The notes beneath the pieces are model-generated. The model saw only the letters and a program-made list of their open reading frames with translations. It made no database searches and had not been told where the DNA came from. Positions 57,761 through 64,000 of a stretch of 64,000 nucleotides of DNA are shown in pieces. Source of the DNA: Xanthomonas sp. DAR 35659 (GTDB taxonomy: Bacteria; Pseudomonadota; Gammaproteobacteria; Xanthomonadales; Xanthomonadaceae); contig NZ_CP162488.1 of assembly GCF_041242975.1 (NCBI RefSeq), positions 4,144,001-4,208,000 of the forward strand, read 5' to 3'. The position numbers and the translations under genes are program-made. Each line of letters begins with the position of its first letter. Positions within the stretch are counted from its first letter, which is position 1.

Positions 57761-59638
57761 TCAGCGCTGCAGCACCTTGCGGATCTCGTCCAGCGCGCCC
57801 GGATCGTCCAGCGTCGACAGATCGCCGGGATCGCGCCGCTCGGCCAATGCCTGCAGCGAACGCCGCAGCAACTTGCCCGAGCGCGTCTTCGGCAGCGCCT
57901 GCACCAGGTACACCTGCGCCGGCCGCGCTACCGCGCCGAGTCGCTCGACCACGCATTGGCGCAGCTGTTCGACGATGCCGGCGACCGCCTCGGGCGCGGC
58001 CTGGGTCTTCAGCGTCGCGAACACCACCGGCACCTGCCCCTTCAGTTCGTCGTGCATGCCGATCACCGCCGCTTCGGCCACCTGCGGGTGACCGGCGATG
58101 GCCTCTTCGATCTCGCGCGTGCCGAGGCGGTGGCCGGCGACATTGATCACGTCGTCGGTGCGGCCGAGGATGAAGGTGTAGCCCTCGTCGTCGCGGATCG
58201 CCCAATCCAGCGAGCTGTACAGCAGTTCGTCGAAATGGCTGAAATAGCTGCGCAGGAAGCGCGCGTCGTCGTTCCACACCGTGGTCATGCAGCCCGGCGG
58301 CAGCGGCGGCTCGATCACCAGCACGCCCTTGCGCCCCGGCGACACCTCTGCGCCGTGCGCATCGACGATCTTCATCTTGTAGCCGAGGTTGGGAAAGCCC
58401 GGCGACCCCGGCTTGACCGGGCGCATTTCCACGCCGGGCAGCAAGGTCAGCGCCGGCCAGCCGGTCTCGGTCTGCCAGTAGTTGTCGATGACCGGCTTGC
58501 CCAGCGCCTCGCCGATCCACAGCGCGGTCGGCTCGTCCAGCGGTTCGCCGGCCAGGAACAGGTATTGCAACGCGCTCAGGTCGTGGTCGCGCAGATGGCT
58601 GACCGGATGCTTCTTCAGCACCCGGATCGCGGTCGGCGAGGAAAACATCGTGCGCACCCGATATTTCTCGCACAGCGCCCACCACACGCCCGGATCGGGC
58701 TGCACCGGCAGGCCTTCGTACAGCAGCGAGGTGCAGCCGGCGATCAACGGACCGTACACGTTGTACGAATGACCGACCGCCCAGCCCACGTCGGAGGTGG
58801 AGAACATCGTCTGCCCGGGCGCGCAATCGAACACCGTGCGCATCGACAGCGCCAGGGCCACCGCGTAGCCGCCGACGTCGCGCTGCACGCCCTTGGGCTT
58901 GCCGGTGGTGCCGGAGGTGTACAGCAGGTAGCTGGGTTCGTTGGATTCCAGCCACACCACCGGCACCTGCGCATCGCCGACCTCGGCACGCAGCGCGGCA
59001 TAGTCGAAGTCGCGCTCGGGCACGCGCGGCTGCGCCGGATCCAGCCCGCGCGAGACGATCAGCACCCGTGGCGGCGGCGCGCTGGCTTCGGCGCAGGCGG
59101 CATCGACCAGCGGCTTGTACGGAATGATCTTGCCGCCGCGGCTGCCGGCGTCGGCGGCGATCAGCAGCTTCGGCGCCGCATCGTCGATACGCAGCGCCAG
59201 GTTGTGCGCGGCGAAGCCGCCGAACACCACCGAATGCACCGCGCCGATGCGCGCGCAGGCCAGCATCGCGAACACCGCTTCGGCCATGTTCGGCATGTAG
59301 ATCACCACGCGGTCGCCGCGCTGCACGTCCAACCGCAGCAGCACTGCGGCGAAGGCGTTCACCTCCTCGTGCAGCTGCGCGTAGGTGAACTCGCGGGTCT
59401 GCCCGGTTTCGCTGGACACCGCGACCAGCGCCAGTTGCGCGGCGCGCTCGGGCAGATGGCGGTCCACCGCGTTGTGGCACAGATTGGTGAGCCCGCCGGC
59501 GAACCAGCGCCGGAACGGCGGATTGTCGTACTCCAGGATGCTCTGCGGCGGCCGTTGCCAGTCGATGGCCTTGGCCTGCTCGGCCCAGAACTCCTCCGGC
59601 TGCTCGATCGAGCGCCGGTACAGCGTCGCATAGTCCAT
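57761..59638 (-). CDS. prpE: Propionyl-CoA synthetase-type acyl-CoA ligase
   Basis: 625 residues, adenylate-forming enzyme: activates propionate (or acetate) to the CoA thioester via an acyl-AMP. LYTSGTTGKPKGV (P-loop-like A3 motif), DNYWQTETGWP (A5), YTFILGRTDDVINVAGHRLGTREIEE (A8 hinge) and LPKTRSGKLLRR with the catalytic/acetylatable Lys (A10). The N-terminus YATLYRRSIEQPEEFWAEQA is PrpE-like. No prpBCD genes are next to it. A decayed second copy of its first part lies at 62.9-63.1 kb in the same orientation. Confidence 0.92.
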   Translation of the reverse strand: MDYATLYRRSIEQPEEFWAEQAKAIDWQRPPQSILEYDNPPFRRWFAGGLTNLCHNAVDRHLPERAAQLALVAVSSETGQTREFTYAQLHEEVNAFAAVLLRLDVQRGDRVVIYMPNMAEAVFAMLACARIGAVHSVVFGGFAAHNLALRIDDAAPKLLIAADAGSRGGKIIPYKPLVDAACAEASAPPPRVLIVSRGLDPAQPRVPERDFDYAALRAEVGDAQVPVVWLESNEPSYLLYTSGTTGKPKGVQRDVGGYAVALALSMRTVFDCAPGQTMFSTSDVGWAVGHSYNVYGPLIAGCTSLLYEGLPVQPDPGVWWALCEKYRVRTMFSSPTAIRVLKKHPVSHLRDHDLSALQYLFLAGEPLDEPTALWIGEALGKPVIDNYWQTETGWPALTLLPGVEMRPVKPGSPGFPNLGYKMKIVDAHGAEVSPGRKGVLVIEPPLPPGCMTTVWNDDARFLRSYFSHFDELLYSSLDWAIRDDEGYTFILGRTDDVINVAGHRLGTREIEEAIAGHPQVAEAAVIGMHDELKGQVPVVFATLKTQAAPEAVAGIVEQLRQCVVERLGAVARPAQVYLVQALPKTRSGKLLRRSLQALAERRDPGDLSTLDDPGALDEIRKVLQR

Positions 59639-59790
59639 GCCGCCCCTCCCAAGGCCGGTGCACCGGCTCCGAGCATAGTCCTTCGGCGGCGTGGGCGTCG
59701 TTCAGACCTTGGTCGAAGGGGCTGGCGGCAGGGCGCCCGAATCCGTGGCGACGCGAGGCGCCATCGGCCCGAATGGACGACTGGCGCCCG

Positions 59791-60717
59791 CTACGCTTTC
59801 AGAGCGTCCTTTTCGCCATCAACCGCACATCGCCCAGACCGCCGGCCAGGCTTGAAGCGCAGCACCTTTTTCTCCAGCAGATGCCAGGACGCGGCCGCCA
59901 GCGCAAACGTCACCGGAACGGTGATGGCCAGGAATTCGAGATAAGGCGTCTCCCTTCCCATGAGCGCGACCTCGATTTGCTGCACGGGCCACGCATAGAT
60001 GTAGACGCCATACGACAGATCGCCGAATCGCGAGAGGTCGCGCATGCCAATCCACGACCGCGTGCCGATCGCAACCGTCAGCGGCGGAACGATCAAGGCA
60101 AGGCCAAGCTTGGTTTGATCGATGCGTAGCAAGGCATAGCCTGCCAGCGCAAGGACGAGACTCGGCAAGGCGGTGCAAAGGATCGGATACGCTCGCAACA
60201 AGCTGCCTGCCGCGAAGAAGAGCCCGAAGTCCGCCAGCATGCTCGGTCCCAGCTGCGCACCCGTCAGCACGAAACCGCACAGCATGCCGATCGCCAGGAC
60301 GACGGCTGGACGTCGGGTGGCAACGCCGGCCAGGAGAAGCAGCGCGTAGCAGCAGACCTCGTACTTGATCGTCCAGAGAGATCCATTCGTGAGATGCCTG
60401 GGGTTGTCGGGAAAACCGGTCAACCCAAGCGCACCGATCACCGCCCACGTCAGCGGAATCGACACGCACAGGGCCGGCAGCATCCGCAAGGTTCGGCGCA
60501 CGCAAAACCGGAGAATGTGAGGATCGTTCAGCCAACTGGACGTAACCAGATAGCCGCTGATCGAGAAGAACACGAGGACACCCAGGTTGCCGAACGAGTG
60601 ATCGCCGACGAACATCGGCTCTCTGCGCCCCGATAGCGCGAACTGGTGGCTGATCAGAACGAGCAACGCCCCCATCAGGCGCAGCGCATCGAAATTATTG
60701 CGCGCGGGCGTGTGCAT
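59791..60717 (-). CDS. Acyltransferase 3 family membrane protein (OafA/YrhL-like)
   Basis: 308 residues from ATG 60717 (GGAGGG upstream). About ten membrane helices. FDALRLMGALLVLISHQFALSG carries the family's essential His, and RRTLRMLPALCVSIPL a conserved Arg cluster. GDLSYGVYIYAWPVQQ and ASWHLLEKKVLRF are typical of the C-terminal half. It would O-acylate a glycan or exopolysaccharide at the inner membrane. GC content by eye is lower than in flanking genes, hinting at recent acquisition. Confidence 0.88.
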   Translation of the reverse strand: MHTPARNNFDALRLMGALLVLISHQFALSGRREPMFVGDHSFGNLGVLVFFSISGYLVTSSWLNDPHILRFCVRRTLRMLPALCVSIPLTWAVIGALGLTGFPDNPRHLTNGSLWTIKYEVCCYALLLLAGVATRRPAVVLAIGMLCGFVLTGAQLGPSMLADFGLFFAAGSLLRAYPILCTALPSLVLALAGYALLRIDQTKLGLALIVPPLTVAIGTRSWIGMRDLSRFGDLSYGVYIYAWPVQQIEVALMGRETPYLEFLAITVPVTFALAAASWHLLEKKVLRFKPGRRSGRCAVDGEKDALKA

Positions 60718-60900
60718 CCTCGCTCCCTCCCGGATTCCAGCCATGGAACGCGTGACGCCATGCAACGCCGACACAGGCATTGCGCTCGATGCGCGTCACG
60801 GTGGCGGTTGCACGAAGCAGGCCGCCCCACCCCGACACGGCAGTTTCTTGGCAGGGTTGTGCCGACCTTGCCGGCACAACCCCAAGCAAGGCCACTCCCG

Positions 60901-61890
60901 CTACAAGATCCTGATCTCCTTCAGCCAGCGCTCCACGAGCCCAGGCCACAGTTCCACGACGGGATGCGGCGATGGACGCAGACCGAACGCGTGGCCGCCA
61001 TTGGCGAACAAGTGCACTTCGGCCGGCACGTCCGCGTCGTGCAGCGCCTGCGCATACAGCGTGCTGTTGCAGACGTCATCGACGGGGTCGTCCCAGTTCT
61101 GCAGAATGAACGTCGGCGTGGTGCGGCTGGTAACCTTGAAGCCGGGATTGAATTTTCCATCGCGGCACAGGTGTCCTGGATACGCCGCAATCGCGAAGTC
61201 GGGCCGACTGCTGAGCCTGTCCGCCGCATCGACCGGTGCGTAGCTCGATTCGAAGATGTTGCTGGTCTGCGCCACCAGAAACCCGCCGGCGGAGAAGCCG
61301 ATCACCCCGATGCGCTTGGGATCGATGTGCCATTCGGCCGCATGCGCACGCACCAGCCGAATCGTGCGCTGCGCGTCCTGGAAGGCGAAAGGCTCCTTGG
61401 GCGTGACCGCGCAATTGCACGCCTTGTCGTAATGATGATTACCGCCCGGCACACGGTACTTGGAGAGGATGCAGGTCATCCCGCGCGAGGTGATCCAATC
61501 GCAGATTTCCGTCCCTTCCAAGGTCATGGCCAGCATGACGAAACCGCCGCCGGGGTACACCACCACGGCCGCACCGGTATTGGTTCCCTTCGGCGGGTAG
61601 ACGGTCATGGTGGGCACACTGACATCGAAAATGCCTTGCGAGCGATTGCCGCCCAGTGCCTTGGGATCGTCGTGCGTCGACACGCTTTCAGGCTTGCGCG
61701 TGGTTTCCTTCGCGTCCGGCACGGCATGCGGCCAGATCGGCATCTGCACCAATCCCTCCGGCGCCTGCCAGATTCCGATCGTTGGCGCTGGATCGGGAGT
61801 CGCGGCGCTCGGCGCCGCCGGCGCGGCGCACGCTACAAACAACGAACCTACTACACACGTCATGCGCCACAGGATTCGATTCACTTCCAT
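60901..61890 (-). CDS. Secreted alpha/beta-hydrolase (acetylesterase-like)
   Basis: 329 residues with an export signal (about 1-25; SLFVAC could be a weak lipobox). Oxyanion-hole loop VVVYPGGGFVML, nucleophile GFSAGG (about 199-204), acid in NWDDPVDDV and His in NGGHAFGLR. Length and motifs fit carbohydrate acetyl-esterases or BD-FAE-type hydrolases. Being beside an acyltransferase 3 gene suggests opposing acylation and deacylation of a glycan; this is inference. Divergent from a LysR gene, its likely regulator. Confidence 0.86.
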   Translation of the reverse strand: MEVNRILWRMTCVVGSLFVACAAPAAPSAATPDPAPTIGIWQAPEGLVQMPIWPHAVPDAKETTRKPESVSTHDDPKALGGNRSQGIFDVSVPTMTVYPPKGTNTGAAVVVYPGGGFVMLAMTLEGTEICDWITSRGMTCILSKYRVPGGNHHYDKACNCAVTPKEPFAFQDAQRTIRLVRAHAAEWHIDPKRIGVIGFSAGGFLVAQTSNIFESSYAPVDAADRLSSRPDFAIAAYPGHLCRDGKFNPGFKVTSRTTPTFILQNWDDPVDDVCNSTLYAQALHDADVPAEVHLFANGGHAFGLRPSPHPVVELWPGLVERWLKEIRIL

Positions 61891-61988
61891 GCCTCCCGAA
61901 ATTGGTCGGCGCTATAGTGTGATCCGTCAGGCGTGCGCGCAAAGGATGTTATCTCTTGGCAGCTTCAAGCAAATCTAATGTCAAGGCC

Positions 61989-62864
61989 ATGGGGATGGCG
62001 GTGTCGTTGAACGCCCTGAAGGCCTTTGAAAGCGCCGCGCGGCACCTGTCTTTCACCCTGGCCGCCGAGGAGCTGTCGGTGACACCGGCCGCCATCAGCC
62101 ACCAGGTGAAATCGCTCGAGGAGCGCCTGGGCGTTCGCTTGTTCCGTAGAACCTCCAAGGGCTTGCTGATCACCGACGAAGGCCTCGCCCTGGTCCCGAC
62201 GCTAAGCGACACCTTCGCCCGGCTTGGCAGGATGCTGGAACAGTTCGAGCGCGGCCACCGCCGCGAGGTGCTGACCGTCAGCGTCGTTGGCACGTTCGCA
62301 GTGGGATGGCTGCTGCCGAGGCTGGAAGACTTCGAGCAGCTCTATCCGTTCGTCGATCTGCGCCTGCTCACCAACAACAACCGGGTCGATGTCGCCGGCG
62401 AGCGCCTGGATTTCGCGATCCGTTTCGGCGATGGCGCCTGGCATGGCATGCAAGCGGAACATCTGATGGATGCACCGCTGTCGCCGATGTGTTCGCCGAC
62501 GCTCGCCGAACGCCTGCAAACGCCGCAGGACCTGCGCAGCGTCCCGCTGTTGCGCTCCTACCGTTCGCAGGATTGGGCGGCGTGGTTCGACGCCGCAGGC
62601 GTGGCGCCGATGCCGGCGCGCGGCCCAATGTTCGATGCCTCCGCGCTGATGGCGCAGGCGGCCATCGACGGATACGGCGTGGCATTGGTGCCGGCGCGCA
62701 TGTTCGAACGCGATCGCGACAGCGGACGCCTGGTCCAGCCGTTTCCCGTGGCGGTGAACACCGGCGCCTACTGGCTGACCGCGCTGAAGAGCCGTCCTGC
62801 CACGCCGGCGATGGAGGCATTCAAGCGATGGCTTCTGTCGTATTCATCCCAAGGCCGTGCTTGA
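61989..62864 (+). CDS. LysR-family regulator (AmpR/GcvA type)
   Basis: About 291 residues from ATG 61989; a TTG at 61956 or an ATG at 61995 are alternative starts. SLNALKAFESAARHLSFTLAAEELSVTPAAISHQVKSLEERLG is split here across the helix-turn-helix (about 5-60) and is the AmpR/GcvA signature. The effector domain is about 90-285. Divergent from the esterase gene (98-base gap), the classical LysR arrangement. No beta-lactamase gene is near. Below-average GC by eye. Confidence 0.87.
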   Translation: MGMAVSLNALKAFESAARHLSFTLAAEELSVTPAAISHQVKSLEERLGVRLFRRTSKGLLITDEGLALVPTLSDTFARLGRMLEQFERGHRREVLTVSVVGTFAVGWLLPRLEDFEQLYPFVDLRLLTNNNRVDVAGERLDFAIRFGDGAWHGMQAEHLMDAPLSPMCSPTLAERLQTPQDLRSVPLLRSYRSQDWAAWFDAAGVAPMPARGPMFDASALMAQAAIDGYGVALVPARMFERDRDSGRLVQPFPVAVNTGAYWLTALKSRPATPAMEAFKRWLLSYSSQGRA

Positions 62865-62939
62865 AGGCTCTCGGGCTGCATTCATTGCGCTCAGCACTTG
62901 GCGTGGTCCGTGTCCTGCACGATCAGCAGCGGCGCGTTG

Positions 62940-63100
62940 ATCTTGGCAGCACCGCGGCGAAGGCAAGCTCTCCTCGCACAGACGCGCGCAGGTGAACTCG
63001 CGGTTTTGCAGCGGCCGCTGACAGTCGATGCCTCGGCCCGCTCCGCCAAGAACTCCTCCGGCTGCTCGATCGAGCGCCGGTACCGCGTCGCGCAGTTCAT
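62940..63100 (-). pseudogene. Decayed 5' fragment of a second prpE copy
   Basis: Read from ATG 63100: MNCATRYRRSIEQPEEFLAE, matching the intact PrpE start at 59638 residue by residue except a few changes, including the non-coding bases just before the ATG (GCCGCCCCTC in both). After about 30 codons the frame is lost. The DNA then resumes similarity to a later part of prpE (GGTGAACTCGCGG, and GCGGCGAAGGC upstream of it), so about 150 bases have been deleted. Not functional. Confidence 0.8.
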
Positions 63101-63130
63101 GCCGCCCCTCATCGGCTCGGACGCGCTTGG

Positions 63131-63397
63131 TCAGGCGCGCTCATCGACCGCACGCAGCAATACCAGGTTCGCGCAGTCTTCCGACTCGAGCACCCGACCC
63201 GCGGTCGGCGTGTCGATCATGATGCCTTCGCCGAACTCCGACCGGAACCACTCTCTTGAGGCCAGGCCTTCCTCCGGCGGGAAATCGCCGGTACTGACGA
63301 CAAAGAGCACTCGCGATGGGAGTTCGTCATCGTGCCACTTGACTAGGTCGCCACGACGAACGGGAATCGCTGTACCGGGATAACAAGGCTTGGCCAT
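63131..63397 (-). CDS. Small hypothetical protein
   Basis: 88 residues from ATG 63397. Acidic, no signal or membrane segment. Features: PVRRGDLVKWHDDELPSRV, WFRSEFGEGIMIDTP and a C-terminal NLVLLRAVDERA. It reads like a small beta-barrel protein (KOW/SH3-like start), but I do not recognise a family. Weak Shine-Dalgarno. It lies between the prpE remnant and a frameshifted lipoprotein gene. Confidence 0.5.
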   Translation of the reverse strand: MAKPCYPGTAIPVRRGDLVKWHDDELPSRVLFVVSTGDFPPEEGLASREWFRSEFGEGIMIDTPTAGRVLESEDCANLVLLRAVDERA

Positions 63398-63466
63398 GGC
63401 TTGCTCACGCCTGGATCGAGCCGCGCCGCAACGCGGCGTCGGTCGGATGAATCGCCGGAGACGGAC

Positions 63467-63768
63467 CTACTTCCCCGGCACCGTAAACGTCACCACCACA
63501 TTCGCCGGCGCCTGCTGGAAGCGCGTCGCCACCGAGCTCTTGCTGAGCTGCACGACCTGCTCCGCGGCTTGTGCAGCACGCCCTGGAAACTGACCGTGAC
63601 CTGGACCAGCGAGCCGTTTGCCCAATTGAAGCCGATCGCCGGTTTGCTGCCGACCGATTTCTCCAGGTCGCCCGCCACCTCCTGCGAATGCGCGTACGCA
63701 TTCTTCACCGTGTCGACAGCACCGCATGCGGTGAGCGCCAGCAACCCTGGCGCGCAAAGAACACGCAA
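63467..63768 (-). pseudogene. Frameshifted small lipoprotein gene
   Basis: From a TTG start (63768) the frame gives a lipobox signal LCAPGLLALTAC, then GAVDTVKNAYAHSQEVAG and SLVQVTVSFQG. There the protein-like sequence jumps to another frame at about 63579-63582 and continues AAEQVVQLSKSSVATRFQ and ANVVVTFTVPGK before a stop at 63467. One base missing near that point explains it. Either a recent pseudogene or a sequencing error. Function unknown. Confidence 0.65.
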
Positions 63769-63796
63769 TTTTATCGTGCGCTCCCAGGTCGTCGAA

Positions 63797-64000
63797 CTAT
63801 TGCTTCTGCGCCGTCGCGCTCGCCGACGCCGCACGCGGCGGCGCCTGCTTCACGTAGCGGTCGAACCATTCCAGCATTTCCGCCACCACGTCCTCGTTGG
63901 ATTCGCGCGCGGTGTACCAGTGCGGTTCGAACGGCAGCAGCACCAGCCGCGCGGTGCCGCCGTTGCCGCGGATCGCCTGGAACAGGCGCGGCGCCTGGGT
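63797..64000 (-). CDS. S9-family serine peptidase, C-terminal end only
   Basis: 67 codons to the window edge. Reads LFQAIRGNGGTARLVLLPFEPHWYTARESNEDVV then MLEWFDRYVK. The segment LP-x-E-x-H-x-Y-x-ARES matches the catalytic-His region of prolyl-oligopeptidase-type exopeptidases (glutamyl-peptidase/S9D-like branch). The tail is Ala/Ser-rich. The rest lies beyond the window, so the subfamily is tentative. Confidence 0.75.
   Translation of the reverse strand, partial: TQAPRLFQAIRGNGGTARLVLLPFEPHWYTARESNEDVVAEMLEWFDRYVKQAPPRAASASATAQKQ

Overview
The window is chromosomal DNA from a high-GC gammaproteobacterium. Gene content and order (tig behind a tRNA cluster, phoBR-ppk-ppx, folC-dedD-cvpA-purF, sbp-cysTWA, kbl, OmpA with thrombospondin-type repeats) fit Xanthomonadaceae, most likely Xanthomonas. 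That placement is by recognition only; no database was searched. Species is not assigned.

Layout. 1-1.9 kb: 3' part of trigger factor and five tRNA genes (Pro, Arg, His, Lys, Leu), all on the minus strand, with two good sigma-70 promoters and an internal terminator. 2-4.9 kb: a Bax-inhibitor-1/YccA membrane protein, an NAD-type isocitrate dehydrogenase, an AhpD-like protein and a glutaredoxin. 5-12.5 kb: a periplasmic M48 protease, then the phosphate block phoB-phoR-ppk-ppx behind a candidate Pho box. 12.7-15.3 kb: a GT4 glycosyltransferase, a PAP2 phosphatase and lpxH, with a decayed tandem duplication between the last two. 15.4-23.2 kb (minus strand): a small lipoprotein, a secreted zinc protease, a DUF455 ferritin-like protein and purF-cvpA-dedD-folC. 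23.2-29.1 kb: a structured intergenic repeat, a histidine phosphatase, an S46 dipeptidyl-peptidase, divergent tdh, a VOC protein and a TorF-type outer-membrane protein. 29.4-36.4 kb: the sulfate importer (sbp-cysT-cysW-cysA), divergent kbl (partner of tdh in threonine breakdown), an HNH nuclease, an rRNA pseudouridine synthase and a small exported protein.

36.5-37.7 kb holds the most interesting object: a complete IS110-family element inserted into a REP sequence. Both element-target junctions can be read to the base (CT core on the transposase strand). The 5' non-coding end carries a candidate bridge RNA with two loops. One loop contains guide-like segments matching the REP target; the other contains segments matching the element's own joined ends. 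Joining the ends would also build a -35 box.

37.9-51.3 kb: OmpA, a LysR/MFS/SGNH-esterase/aldo-keto reductase/alcohol dehydrogenase cluster, a secreted seven-repeat propeller-like protein, an FadH-type enoate reductase and an MFS transporter with a 12-G tract upstream. 50.2-54.8 kb: a ROK regulator divergent from a TonB-dependent receptor and an exported glycerophosphodiester phosphodiesterase, probably one uptake locus. 54.8-55.9 kb is gene-poor and decayed. 55.9-59.6 kb: SleB-type hydrolase, glutathione transferase, an unrecognised protein and a propionyl-CoA synthetase (prpE). 59.8-62.9 kb looks less GC-rich by eye (acyltransferase, secreted esterase, LysR) and lies between intact prpE and a decayed second copy of the prpE 5' end. 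The window ends with a small hypothetical gene, a frameshifted lipoprotein and the 3' end of an S9 peptidase.

Two dispersed repeat families are visible: GGGAATCGGG-type tracts after stop codons (2.8, 12.5, 14.4 kb) and REP doublets (37.7, 37.85, 55.55, 57.1 kb). No CRISPR array, prophage or rRNA gene was seen.
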